Shown one piece after another: positions 1 to 9,949 of a stretch of 64,000 nucleotides of DNA. Source of the stretch: Paralithodes platypus (taxonomy: Eukaryota > Arthropoda > Malacostraca > Decapoda > Lithodidae); NCBI GenBank assembly GCA_032716605.1, contig CM064501.1, positions 21,604,358-21,668,357 on the forward strand, in the 5' to 3' direction. Both the position numbers and the translations under genes were made by a program. Position 1 is the first letter of the stretch. The number at the start of each line of letters is the position of its first letter. Below the pieces are notes generated by a model. That model was given only the letters and a program-made list of their open reading frames with translations, was not told the DNA's origin and made no database searches.

Positions 1-587
1 CTCCGAGTGGTCGAAAGTGAGGAGAGTTCAGGGGTGGTCTGTGTTGTGACTTTAGGTGAGGGCAGGGTAACTGGAAAGGTGGGTTCCTGGTTCTCCTTTA
101 TGCCCGTGCGAGAGAGAGCAAGTAGGTTGCAGTGTGGTAACCCGGTGAGCTCCGAGGGGTGAATGACCCCAGCAACCCGCGGCAGCCTTTATAGTCAACC
201 CTCCCGCTCTCCCGCGCTATGATTGGCTGGCTAGCACGCGCCGTGACACGCTGGCTCTGAATTCTTGCTCTCTTCACCTCCTCTTTCTTCTCTTCAAAAT
301 AAGTCCCAGGAAGCTGATTATAAACCTCTTTTGGCGGCTTACGGGAGTACAGGGCTGGCACCGAGGTATTTGTTAGTGGATAATCAGAAGGAACTCCTCG
401 GGAAGAGAAAGAGAGTGACATTTGAGGTGGAGTAAGAAGTCCAGCTTCGCGCTCCGATAATGGAGGCCGCTGATTGGCTGGTGGGCAGGGTGTGGCACGT
501 TGCAGCCGTGAGCTGTCAAACTCAGCTGGCTGTGCAAGCAAGTAAAAGGGAGTGCAGTGATTGGCGGAGGGCTTATCTAATTTATCA
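1..587 (-). repeat. Left (3-prime) LTR of Gypsy 1, partial
   Basis: Base 1 aligns with 7019 and the match continues to 587, with scattered substitutions and a short indel near 180. On the minus strand the LTR begins TGATAAATTAG at 587, immediately after a purine run. Several ATTGG motifs (about 221, 473, 557) read as CCAAT on the element strand, as expected for a U3 promoter region. The rest of this LTR lies left of the window. Confidence 0.85.
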
Positions 588-596
588 CCCCCTACT
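588..596 (-). other. Polypurine tract of Gypsy 1
   Basis: The plus strand reads CCCCCTACT, giving AGTAGGGGG on the element strand directly before the LTR start TGATAAATTAG. This is the expected position for the plus-strand DNA primer. Confidence 0.6.
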
Positions 597-769
597 GATT
601 TTAGGTGAGCTCCTGATCGCCGCAACACCGTTCCCCTAAAGTTTATGCCCTCAGGCTGCCACTCCACCAGTCCACTATGCTCAGAGAGACATTTATGTAA
701 CTGGAGTGCAGGATTCTGATTTCCCACGATAGTTTTGGCTATTAAAACTTCCCCGGGCTGGCTGAGAAA

Positions 770-1792
770 CTATTTGAGAGCTCGAGTGGTATTAATTCTT
801 TGCCCCTGCCCGTCGACTATGGCTACCAGTCGACGGAGTCGGTACTGAGGATCAGAGGGGAGAGGCATGGTGCCTTGCAACTGACAGGCACGTGCCCCAG
901 GGGTCCTATTTATAGCCTCGTCCGGGTACCTGATTGGTGGGCGGCTAACCCTACCACTACGAGTGAGAGTTTTGGTGGGGCCCGTGAACTTGGTCGCTCT
1001 CACGAGAGTCTTATCCGGAACGTTAAGCAAGGGAGTTCCTTTGGATTCTTTCACTTTAGCTGTGGGAGAACCGTTTATCCGGTTGCCGTCAAAAGATACG
1101 CCTCGCGGTTCTACCTCGTCTCGAGGACACTCTTCCTCACTACTTAAAGTCCTATTTAAATCTCTCGGGGAAACTGAAACTTCGCTGTCTGGGACCATAG
1201 ACTTTTCCTCCTCAGTAAGCTCATAGAAATCCTCTTTCCCACTAGATACGATCTCTTCGCTTCCTATGTCTCCTTCTGGCTCAACCTCAGGAAGACCCTC
1301 TCGGTTTTTTCGACTAAGTGACCACCAGAGTGGAGAATCTTCTAGGTAGTCCCGAGTCGGAGTAGGACCTCTAACATTGGGTCGAGTTGAGGAAGTATCA
1401 GGGTCGTCGACCCTGGATTCCGTTTCCTCTTCACTCCCTTCCTCGCTACTCCACTCGCTCATCTCTGGGGGAAAATTACCCTCATATCGTTTGGTATGAC
1501 GAATATGAGTAACTGATACAATATCTCCATGATGTAAGTATAACACTTGATAGGGCCCGTTTGTCTCGTCAACCCTGAAAGGACCCTCGTATTTCTCCTC
1601 CAGTTTACCAGCTCGGGTGGGGTCATGTCTCTTGACCAAAATATACTCCCCCCGATAATGAGGATTATTCAGAGAAACTTTCTTAGGCTGTTGCTGAGCA
1701 ATATGATCATGCACTTGCTGTCGTTGCTCCCCTTGTTCCTTCCAATATTTTCCGGGTTGGGAATACTGCGTGTAGGAACGGGGGTAGAGCAA
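770..1792 (-). CDS. Gypsy 1 pol C-terminus: integrase end with GPY/F-like module and acidic tail
   Basis: The frame is 340 codons. Its start carries the integrase C-terminal small-barrel region, with the GPY/F-like block EGPFRVDETNGPYQV around residues 70-84. A long Ser/Glu/Pro-rich tail of no recognisable fold follows. It lies just downstream of the integrase core frame (1811-2656) but is out of register with it, so it is a pol continuation and not a separate gene. The first ATG is not meaningful as a start. The tail ends about 170 bp before the polypurine tract. Confidence 0.75.
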   Translation of the reverse strand: MLYPRSYTQYSQPGKYWKEQGEQRQQVHDHIAQQQPKKVSLNNPHYRGEYILVKRHDPTRAGKLEEKYEGPFRVDETNGPYQVLYLHHGDIVSVTHIRHTKRYEGNFPPEMSEWSSEEGSEEETESRVDDPDTSSTRPNVRGPTPTRDYLEDSPLWWSLSRKNREGLPEVEPEGDIGSEEIVSSGKEDFYELTEEEKSMVPDSEVSVSPRDLNRTLSSEEECPRDEVEPRGVSFDGNRINGSPTAKVKESKGTPLLNVPDKTLVRATKFTGPTKTLTRSGRVSRPPIRYPDEAINRTPGARACQLQGTMPLPSDPQYRLRRLVAIVDGQGQRINTTRALK

Positions 1793-1810
1793 TAATTATT
1801 CTTGAGGCAA

Positions 1811-2656
1811 TTACGGTATGTTGCCAAAGATAATCTCATAGGGAGAATACCCCGTAGTCCTACAGACCGTGGTATTTATTCCCCAGACAATTTCAGGCAA
1901 ATGTTCCGGCCAACCCCGGACGATTTTCTCCCCTTGTGAGCTCAGACTAGCCCGGATGCAGTTGGCTAACACCCTATGATTCCTTTCACAGACAGCATTT
2001 CCCTGAGGGTAATACGGGGATGTGTGCTGTATCTGGTACCCCAAGGTTTCTCCCAAGTATTTAGAGAAAATGTCGACACAGGTCAAGATGTACCTTTTGT
2101 TTGTCTGTCTGGGCAGAGGTCCCATAATGTCCACTGCTAATTTGGCCCAGGGTGTACCAGCGGTAATATGTCTGGGCAACTGTCTAGGTCCCCTGCCATC
2201 TTTGCCCCTCTGGCATCCCAAACAATTTTGAAAGACTTCTTTAACAATCTGGTCCGCCCTCTTGGTCCAGTACCTTTCATTGAATTGTTGGAGAATCCTA
2301 GACTGTCCCAAATGAGCCCCCCTTCCCTTTTGTTCGTGGACGATTTGGATCATGTGTTTTGCCTCTGAATAATCAAGTACGACCCGATCTTGAGAATCCC
2401 TCCAGGCTCCCTCCGAAAACTTTACTTTATTACTAGGTCTAGGGTCATGTTTTTCCCTGTGAGGTTCAGTGGGTTGAACGGGTGCTACCGGTAGATGAGA
2501 CAAGCCATCGGCATTAGTGTGTAATTTACCGGGTCTATGTCTAACTTCAAAAGAGTACTCTTCCAAAATCCCCTTCCACCTGACAAATAGTCCGTCTTCC
2601 GTTTTCATTTTTCGGAGCCATTGTAAGCTATGGTGGTCCGTAATAACTTCAAAGTG
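1811..2656 (-). pseudogene. Gypsy 1 RNase H end and integrase, with internal deletion
   Basis: From about 2656 the frame reads RNase H end motifs ([27 protein letters not shown]). It then has the integrase zinc region (HEQKGRGAH, later CLGC) and the core block DIMGPLP with the first catalytic Asp. The sequence CVDIFSKY is followed at once by LGETLGYQI and TSPYYPQGN. The roughly 45-residue stretch that normally lies between, carrying the second catalytic Asp (SDN-x-EF), is missing. The Glu-bearing block (CERNHR) is kept. The deletion keeps the frame. Strand transfer should be abolished. Confidence 0.85.
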
Positions 2657-2659
2657 GTC

Positions 2660-2843
2660 TCGGCTAGATACGGACGGAAATATTGTACAGCCCACACTAG
2701 TGCTAGACATTCCTTTTTCGTAACGCTATAATTCTTTTCGCCCATATTCAGTGTCCGGCTAGCACAGGCCACTATGCTTTCCTTTCCGTCCACTTTCTGG
2801 GCAGAACGGCTCCGAGCCCTTCATCAGAAGTATCGGTGTATAG
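2660..2843 (-). pseudogene. Gypsy 1 RNase H N-terminal half, frameshifted
   Basis: Just after the RT stop, the minus strand reads [14 protein letters not shown] (first RNase H Asp). After a frame change it reads VACASRTLN and [17 protein letters not shown], with the catalytic Glu in KKECL. A further frame change near 2660 leads into DHHSLQWL of the next entry. The blocks and spacing are those of Gypsy RNase H. At least one in-frame stop and two frameshifts are present. Confidence 0.8.
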
Positions 2844-3650
2844 TTAAAATGGCTTGGTGAAATCCGGATGACAAACTACGGGGTTAGAAGTTAATTTTTG
2901 CTTCAAGTGATCAAAAGCTACCTGACAACTCTGATCCCAGTCGAACCTCCTCCCTTTTTCTAGTCTCTGAGTCATGGGCCGAGCAATCTTAGAAAAGTTA
3001 GGTATGAACCTTCGATAGTAGGAGGCCATTCCCAGAAACGCTTGAATCTCTTTGACAGAGGACGGAGGTGAGATTTCGGCAATAGATCTCACTTTATGTG
3101 GGTCCGGTTGAATACCTTTACTGGAAACCACATGCCCTAGATATGCCACCTCACGGGCCCCTAATTGACATTTGGAAGGTTTCAGTTTAAGTCCTGCCCC
3201 CCTGATTCTTTCTAACACTTCTTGGAGTCGGTGAATATGTTCTTCCCAACTAGCGGAAAAGATTATGATATCATCTAAGTACGCCAAACAAGTTTTCCAG
3301 GTTAATCCCCTCAATACTTCGTCCATGACTCTTGTGAAACTGGCGGGGCCATTGCAAACTCCAAACGGCAAGACATTAAACTGGTAGAGTTTGCCTTCGC
3401 TCGTGGCAAATGCGGTTTTCTCTTGATCCTCGGACCTAACTGGTACTTGCCAGTATCCACTCTGGAGATCTAGGGTAGAGAACCAGGCCGACCCATTGAG
3501 GGATTCTAACGAGTCGTCAATACGAGGTAGGGGCTGCGCGTCTTTGATGGTGACATCGTTTAATTTTCGATAATCTACACAGAACCGAGTAGACCCATCT
3601 TTTTTTTTAACTAGGACTACCGGAGATGACCACGGACTGTATGATTCCAC
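2844..3650 (-). CDS. Gypsy 1 reverse transcriptase domain
   Basis: This 268-codon open segment contains the RT blocks in order: SPWSSPVVLVKKKDGS, FCVDYRKLN, the first catalytic Asp in FSTLDLQSGYW (about residue 61), LPFGVCNGPASF, and AYLDD (about 124-127). The primer-grip and thumb blocks (YLGHVVSSKGI, AFLGMASYYRRFIPNFS) follow. All catalytic aspartates are present. A TGA in the same frame just upstream, near 3670, separates it from the protease frame, so it is an interrupted part of pol. Confidence 0.92.
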   Translation of the reverse strand: MESYSPWSSPVVLVKKKDGSTRFCVDYRKLNDVTIKDAQPLPRIDDSLESLNGSAWFSTLDLQSGYWQVPVRSEDQEKTAFATSEGKLYQFNVLPFGVCNGPASFTRVMDEVLRGLTWKTCLAYLDDIIIFSASWEEHIHRLQEVLERIRGAGLKLKPSKCQLGAREVAYLGHVVSSKGIQPDPHKVRSIAEISPPSSVKEIQAFLGMASYYRRFIPNFSKIARPMTQRLEKGRRFDWDQSCQVAFDHLKQKLTSNPVVCHPDFTKPF

Positions 3651-3681
3651 TACTATCCCCTGTTTAATTCATGTCCTCAAC

Positions 3682-4569
3682 TTATTCCCTTTCCTTTTGT
3701 CTCATAATAGGGTTTTGTTGTCGGTAGGGTTGTCTAATAGGAGGCCCTTGCGTGTGTATCTCATGGGTGTGTCGGGTTCGAGCCGATCCGTGGTCCCCTT
3801 CGTTTTGAGCAAACACATCCCGGTACGTCCAGAGTAATTCATGTAAGGTACTGGCTTGACTTGAGGTTAATTTTTTCGGGATCTCAGGTAAGTTCACGGG
3901 TCCGTCAGTTCCAACAGTAGTGGGTAGAGCGGGTGTGACTTGTCCTAACAGTTTCCCTTTTTGATAACTAATCGTGTCATCACCAAAATTAGCTAAAACT
4001 AGTTTCCTCTGGTCGGCCGTAATGAAGGTGGGAGATATTCTCACCCCATTCTGTGCATCGGGTTCAAAAATCCCGGCAGTCATGCCTGGGTTTGGGGGAA
4101 TCTCTATCATTTTCCAAGATCTAGGAGGAATAGATAATTTTCCTGTGGTAGCTACTATTTGAGGTTGGAGAGTAGTCGTTGTGTCTTTCGGCCCACACTG
4201 AATAGTTACTCCCAACTGACTCATGAGATCTATTCCCAGATACCCATCGACTCCACTACTGGCTTTTCCCGATAAAACACAAAAATCGGTGGTGAAGGTA
4301 ATTCCCTTCCACTGCACTACCGTCGCTTTAGTTTTTCCTAGGATTGTCAGTGGTTGACCCCCGGCTCCTGACAACTGAATACTGGTTTGATTTAATGGGC
4401 CCATTTCTCGCTGATTTTGTTTTACGAAGTTCTCTAGGAGACAACTACGGTTTGCCCCCGTATCAATCAACATGTTCGCGGCTTTCCCATTTATGACTAC
4501 AGTTTCACAAGACGTTTGTCTCTCTAAGATATAGACCTCACTATACCGCCCTTCTATGTGAGGTTTCAC
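3682..4569 (-). CDS. Gypsy 1 aspartic protease and linker to RT
   Basis: The N-terminal third holds the retropepsin motif MLIDTGANRSCLL, with the catalytic DTG at residues 36-38. The later block GVDGYLGIDLMSQLG is the second conserved protease strand region. The C-terminal part (THEIHTQGPPIRQPYR) is the usual linker before RT. The frame overlaps the end of gag by 3 bases in the -1 phase, with a slippery heptamer next to it. The GTG at 4569 is unlikely to be a real initiator; entry by frameshift is more plausible. Confidence 0.88.
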   Translation of the reverse strand: MKPHIEGRYSEVYILERQTSCETVVINGKAANMLIDTGANRSCLLENFVKQNQREMGPLNQTSIQLSGAGGQPLTILGKTKATVVQWKGITFTTDFCVLSGKASSGVDGYLGIDLMSQLGVTIQCGPKDTTTTLQPQIVATTGKLSIPPRSWKMIEIPPNPGMTAGIFEPDAQNGVRISPTFITADQRKLVLANFGDDTISYQKGKLLGQVTPALPTTVGTDGPVNLPEIPKKLTSSQASTLHELLWTYRDVFAQNEGDHGSARTRHTHEIHTQGPPIRQPYRQQNPIMRQKERE

Positions 4570-5186
4570 ATAAAATTTTCTCTCTCTTCCAGCTTCGTAA
4601 CTTTTGGCTGGTTTTCTGTCTCCCGGTACTCTACCGGAAGCATTCCTCTCCAGTTCGGATCGGTTCCCCTGGGAAGAGGTTGATCGTTTGGGAGTGCGAG
4701 TCTGGGGTCAAATCTAGGAGTTGGGGCTTGTGGACGGTTGGTACAGTTCCTAGCTAGGTGTCCAGTCTGTCTACAAGTGAAGCATCGAATCAGGGTTTTC
4801 GGATACCCTTTCTTTGGGTTCTCCTCTTCCCCTTTTTGTTTATCCTCTTTTACTTCTCTAGCCTCCATAATCTTTTTAATGACCTCCATCAATTCCTTAG
4901 TAGTGTTAACCTCATGAATGATGCAGTGTTTCCTAACTTCTACCGGGCAAGTTTGGATCATGATCTCCCTGATCTCAGTTTCCTGGCTCTCTTGGTCCAT
5001 ATGGGGATACGCTAGTTTCACATTCTTAGCGATTTCCCTCCTCAGGGCTCTCACATTTTGGCCATCAAGTTTCAAACTCTTCAGTTTGTCTCTGGCTTTT
5101 CTGGTGGAAGTCTCTCGACCAAATTCTTCGATTAAGGCGCTCCTGACTTCAGCCCACGATACTAGTCCTTCCAGACGTACTCTCAC
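4566..5186 (-). CDS. Gypsy 1 gag C-terminal part with zinc knuckle
   Basis: The frame ends with a classical CCHC knuckle, CFTCRQTGHLARNC (Cys135, Cys138, His143, Cys148), as in nucleocapsid domains. The region before it is helical and charged, as in capsid. Translation stays open upstream to about 5313, giving more gag-like sequence. There a TAA interrupts it, and the start appears to lie in another frame, so the N-terminus is frameshifted. It lies about 100 bp from the primer-binding site. Confidence 0.85.
   Translation of the reverse strand: MRVRLEGLVSWAEVRSALIEEFGRETSTRKARDKLKSLKLDGQNVRALRREIAKNVKLAYPHMDQESQETEIREIMIQTCPVEVRKHCIIHEVNTTKELMEVIKKIMEAREVKEDKQKGEEENPKKGYPKTLIRCFTCRQTGHLARNCTNRPQAPTPRFDPRLALPNDQPLPRGTDPNWRGMLPVEYRETENQPKVTKLEERENFM
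4572..4578 (-). promoter_or_regulatory. Candidate -1 ribosomal frameshift site between gag and pol
   Basis: On the element strand the gag frame reads GAA AAT TTT ATG TGA. The heptamer A AAT TTT fits the X XXY YYZ rule for -1 slippage. It lies one codon before the gag stop, and the -1 frame opens directly into the protease ORF. I did not test for a downstream pseudoknot. Confidence 0.6.
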
Positions 5187-5390
5187 ATCATTCAGGGCCT
5201 TACCTAAGTGTGCCTTTCCATAGGCGATTTTCTTCCTAGTTTCCCCTACGTCAAGTAGTGTGAACTGACATTCTAACTGCTCAATCCAAAGCTCGATTTC
5301 TTCCTTCCCCTCTTACCCATAATCTGAATGGTAACACGCCCATCATCCTATCCGTTCTGTTAGATAATTATACTCAATCCAAATGATTTG

Positions 5391-5413
5391 TCGAATCCCA
5401 CCACTTGCCACCA
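5391..5413 (-). other. Primer-binding site of Gypsy 1, tRNA-Leu type
   Basis: The plus strand ends ...CCACTTGCCACCA here. The element strand therefore starts TGGTGGCAAGTGGTGGG two to three bases after the LTR end. It is close to the 3-prime end of metazoan tRNA-Leu (AAG/UAG type, ...TCGAATCCCACCGCTGCCA plus CCA), with mismatches in the middle. Confidence 0.75.
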
Positions 5414-5416
5414 AAA

Positions 5417-7607
5417 TGTAGTATTTAATTTTAATTCTGTTTTGCTACTACTACTACGGGGGATAATTCGACAGTCATTTAGAAGTTCGTATATTTTATT
5501 TAACAGACTTCCTAACTACTCTAATAATAGGTTCTTGGCTCGGGCCGAGATGAGTTCAAGACGCAGATTGAATATTACGTCGATTCATGCTAGGTTGCAC
5601 TTTGGACCCCTAAAGTTCCCGTTACTCCCTAACTGAATCCCCGCTATTCAGGTATTGACTCAAGTCGGCTTCGATCCTACGACCCATTATTAGTGATTAA
5701 TCCTAAATAATTAAATGAAAACCCTGCTGTGTCTTTTATTGAGATCAGGGCCTAATGAACCATTTGCTCTTTGCCTAACTAAAACAAAAGTGATATTATT
5801 TACTCTTCTCTTTAGGTTTTCCCACGTTTACTGAGCCTTCTGTATCCTTTCTCAATACCAAGACTATAACACATATAATCTATCTCCTCAATACATAGCA
5901 TCTATTTACTCCTTTAACACAACCGTCGTTACTACACAAGTACCTCCACAATGACATAAAATCGAACAAATTACCGAATGAGATTACAAGGTCTCTCTCA
6001 CATATAATATGGGTTCCGCCACCCAGTTACTTCACAATCTAGATTTACAATCTTTACCTCAATAACACTATTGGGTTCCTTCACCCAGTTACTTCACAAT
6101 ATAGGTTTACAATATTTATCTCATTGACACTATTGGGTTCCGTCACCCAGTTATTTCACAATATAGGTTTACAATATTTATCTCGATGACACTATTGGGT
6201 TCCGTCACCCAGTTACTTCACCATATGGGTTTACAATCTTTATCTCAATAACACCTTCCGAATTTACCCTCAAGTAACCCAATTACAAACACACTATGTT
6301 ACCTTTCACCTTAATCATTAATCGTTCTATCAAAAGATGAACCGTGCCTCAAACGCATACACGGAATAGCTCTTTTAGACTTAATAATAACGTAATTCAC
6401 ATTGGACTAGTGTCCTTCTTCACAGTTTCCTTTTTCACAACTTATTGAATGATTCATATGGACTATTGTCCTTCCCTAGCTATAGCTAATCTATTAGGCA
6501 ACTAAACAACTGTTTCCCTCTTTAACTTACTGGTTGCCTCATTTATTAACAAAAATATTCTTTCCCTCCCCTCTTTACTTTTACTCTTTTAATCTTTAAT
6601 CTCTCCTATCAGATCCTATATAATAACTCTTTCAGCATGGCGCCGTTGCTAACAAAAATAACTAATTAATAACACATCATCATCTTTATGTATTCAGGTG
6701 AGTCTAAATTATTTTTCCTTTAGTCTTGTCCTAGAAGGACACATAACTTTTTATAGAAACCACCAGGTTAGTCAACTACATCTCTCTTTCTTTCTTTATC
6801 GTATGTGGGCCCAATATCGGTCCTTAAACAATTATATTCTGGTATGCTGAATCAGGTGTGTGTGTGTCTGGAACTGTACTTTACCACCTCAGAGCAGCCA
6901 GTAGCTCTTCTGGAAATCCTCACTTCCGTCCACCTTCTGTCATCCCTCTTGAAGCGCTTGACTGTATGTGTGCAGACTAGCGACGTGACGACAGGCGGCA
7001 GGATACTGATGGTGCATCCTCCGAGTGGGCGAATGTGAGGAGAGGTCAGGGGTGGTCTGTGTTGTGACTTTAGGTGAGGGCAGGGTAACTGGAAAGGTGG
7101 GTTCCTGGTTCTCTTCTATGCCCGGGCGAGAGAGAGCAAGTAGGTTGCAGTGTGGTAACCCGGTGAGCTCCGAGGGGTGAATGACACCAGCAACCCACGC
7201 GCGGCAGCCTTTATAGTCAACCCTCCCGCTCTCCCGCGCTATGATTGGCTGGCTGGCACGTGCCGTGACACGCTCGCTCTGAATTCTTGCTTTCTTCACC
7301 TCCTCTTTCTTCTCTTCAAAATAAGTCCCAGGAAGCTGATTATAAACCTCCTTTGGCAGCTTACGGGAGTACAGGACTGGCACCGAGGTATTTCTTAGTG
7401 GATAATCAGAAGGAACTCCTCGGGAAGAGAAAGAGAGTGACTTTTGAGGTGGAGTTAGAAGTCCAGTTTCGCGCTCCGATAATGGAGGCCGCTGATTGGG
7501 TGGTGGGCAGGGTGTGGCACGTTGCAGCCGTGAGCTGTCAAATTTAGCTGGCTGTGCAAGCAAGTAAGAGGGAGCGCAGTGATTGGCGAAGGGCTTACCT
7601 ACTTTAT
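5417..7607 (-). repeat. Right (5-prime) LTR of Gypsy 1
   Basis: The LTR runs from TGTAG next to the primer-binding site to about 7607, where similarity to the left copy ends. It is about 2.2 kb, long for Gypsy. It contains four 62-bp tandem repeats (6011-6258) and AT-rich R-U5-like sequence. At the U3 end it has the same CCAAT-bearing segment as the left copy. No complete gene is present; open frames across the U3 end are discussed as a finding. Confidence 0.82.
6011..6258. repeat. 62-bp tandem repeat, four copies, in the Gypsy 1 LTR
   Basis: Units start with GGGTTCC at 6011, 6073, 6135 and 6197, exactly 62 bp apart. Each holds GGGTTCCGTCACCCAGTT followed by AT-rich sequence. The copies differ at a few positions each. 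Confidence 0.9.
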
Positions 7608-8395
7608 TTACGAATGCGATATCCTTGTGCAAATAAATATAATATGAATGTACGTCTTGTTATAATTATCCTCTATTACTTTCTGTGTCTGTGTTAAAAC
7701 GATTTCGGCTCCTCCAGTTAGGAAGAATCCACTTATTTAAACCAATCAACCCCAGTAAAAACCTGGCATAACAAATACACCATCATATTTCTACATTGTC
7801 TTGACCTTGACCTTGATCTTGATCGAGATGTCGACCTGGAGCTTGATCCAGTGGTGAGGCGTCGTACCAGGGAGACCTTCGATGCCCTTCGGCCGCGGAT
7901 GGCACGCCCACGGGAAAGTACATGTCCATGCCCACACCCACGTTTGCTGGTAGGGCGTCGTGGACGATCTGGGCGTTGTGGCGACACAGGTGGTGATGGG
8001 GTCTCAGGTAATTGAGAGGTGCCGTGGCTGTGGGAGGTACCAGGCTGAGGCGACACAGAAGGCCTGAGGGGGGAATAAGGCAGTGGGCCGGAGGGTGATG
8101 GTGGTAGTGGAGAGCAGGCAGGAGAGGAGTATGGTGGTGGTGGTATAGAGCTGCACTGAAGCGCAACCCATAGAATGTGTTAGGGGTTGCAGCTTTTAGT
8201 GGGGAGACAGTGGGAGGTGTGGTAAAGGCAGGCGTGGGGGAGAATGCATGTGTTGTGGGGAAGGAGTAGGTTCATTACTCTCCTCCTCATCCTCAGCTGG
8301 TCTCTTCTCATCCCTACGATGAGATGCTGGAATTTTGACGAATGCCATGCATGGGGTCGGGGTTATCCTCGTCCTCCTCCTCACTTGTTGGGGAG

Positions 8396-8659
8396 TCAAA
8401 AATGTCCTGGGGAGCAGTAGGGTGGCGATTCACCCTCCCTCCACATTGTTGTGGCATCGCAGATGTGACGAGAGATGGAAACAATGGGCTGCTCTTCTCC
8501 CATCTCCTCTATCTCCCTCAGTGATGGGCGATACTCCTCCCCTGAATCTTCATCAGATGATTCAGTGTCACTATTTTGCATATCACTCTCATCCAGTATT
8601 GCAAGGGCTACTTCAACACTAACACCCTTGCGTGGGTGGCGACGAGAACGGTTCGACAT
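8396..8659 (-). pseudogene. Acidic Ser-rich ORF fragment, possibly a piggyBac-like N-terminus
   Basis: From the ATG at 8659 the frame starts with a basic patch (SNRSRRHPRKG), then VSVEVALAILDESD and a run of Ser, Asp and Glu. In another frame, DIFDSPTSEEEDED continues the acidic character to about 8310. Such basic-then-acidic leaders occur at the N-terminus of piggyBac-type transposases, but no catalytic domain follows. The identity is weak. The surrounding sequence, 7608-8395, has only short compositionally biased frames (Ser/Arg-rich near 7780-7860). Confidence 0.3.
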
Positions 8660-9239
8660 GGTGCAAGACTCGCGAAGTAAGAGGTTAAACTGGCATCCCT
8701 CCCGCGCATCCCCACACTCATGGGGCTAGACTTGGTGAGTTGCCAACTACTGCTATTGTTCCGCGATATCCGAAAGTAGTTCCCATAGAAATCTGAACCC
8801 TCTAGGTGCCATAGGACAGGAGTAAATAAGGGCGAAAGTGCGGACTCAGGTGCTGCGTCTCTGGGACTGTGCGTTACATACATAGGCGATGCATCACGCG
8901 TATCACTGGGGTCCAGTGGATTAAATGGCCACACTCACACACGGCCACAACCAAAAACAGCCTCACTCATAAATGGACCCAACCAAAATAGCTCTGTAAT
9001 GCCACAGTGAAAATGGCTACAATTTGTTCCTCCTGTAGTGTCTTCATGCCCGATAAGTTAAATGATCTTTTGATATATGTGACACAGCCCCTGTATCCAA
9101 CACAATACCCTGCGTGTAAAACCTCTTGAACCACGGGCAACGTTGCTTACAACTTTAAATATTAAAAAGCTTCACAACTTGGCTGTAAGGGTTCAAAGAT
9201 TTAAATGGGAGTAACATTATTAGTGCTCACGACAGTACC
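8660..9239. other. No gene seen
   Basis: I see no coding region, RNA gene or clear repeat here. It lies between the acidic ORF and the LTR-like tandem repeats to its right. Confidence 0.4.
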
Positions 9240-9735
9240 ACTTTTCAACATATAACTTATTTACGCAGACAATCAATGAACATAATATGCGGATAATCAA
9301 TACACAATTCACTAACACAATTCACAAATACAATTACATGAACACTATAAGCGGGTAATCACAATACATTCCCTTAACACAAAGTTGAAACACATTAACG
9401 GGCAGTCTCGGCACAACTCCCGATGCAATCTATGAACTCGATAATAGGCAGCCTTGGCATGACTCCCAAATCAATAGATCAGTGCAATAGTACGTAGCCT
9501 AGGTACAAATTTCAATATTACATCTGAACATAATAATTAATAATGGGCAGTCTAAGCACAACTCTCAACACAACAATACAAACATATAATAATGGGTTGT
9601 CTGGGCACAGCATTTGAACATAATATACTAGAAAACCTTCGTACAACTCCCAACACAATAGACAAACATAATAAACATATACAAAACCATTGATAGTTTC
9701 GTGGTAGTCGGGGCAAATACAGTTACTCACATTGG
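9240..9735. repeat. Degenerate tandem repeats, LTR-like
   Basis: Variants of GGGCAGTCTCGGCACAACTC recur about every 60-70 bp (near 9390, 9446, 9542, 9595), separated by AT-rich ACATAATA sequence. The layout resembles the 62-bp repeats in the Gypsy 1 LTR. I infer that this is part of an LTR of another minus-strand Gypsy whose pol end lies at 10561-10958. Confidence 0.5.
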
Positions 9736-9949
9736 TCTCTTAGTGTGTCGGCTGGGTTGGGGGGCTGGGGGACTGGCGTGGGTAAAGGCCGCCCGTCTGA
9801 ACACAGGAAATTAACAGGACAGGTAGCCTCGGGCAATTCTTGCTCAGCTGAGTAGCGTCATAGTACTCGTGGAGCATACTGGTCAACGTTGGATATCCTG
9901 GTCCCTGTGGGTATCTCTGGTCAGGTGAGTGGGATGGGAAAGTCATGTA

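Larger units (their letters stand above)
1..7607 (-). mobile_element. Gypsy-type LTR retrotransposon 1, nearly complete but defective
   Basis: The order read on the minus strand is 5-prime LTR (right), tRNA-Leu primer site, gag, protease, reverse transcriptase, RNase H, integrase with a GPY/F-type end, polypurine tract, then 3-prime LTR (left, cut by the window edge). This is the Metaviridae/Gypsy order. Bases 1-587 match 7019-7607 closely, which defines the LTR pair. Pol is broken by several frameshifts and an integrase deletion, so this copy cannot be autonomous. The target duplication cannot be checked because the left LTR runs out of the window. Confidence 0.92.

Noticed and set aside
770..1792. 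Envelope-like third ORF downstream of pol in Gypsy 1
   Set aside because: It starts with the integrase GPY/F-like block and has no signal peptide, furin-like site or transmembrane segment, so it is a pol tail.
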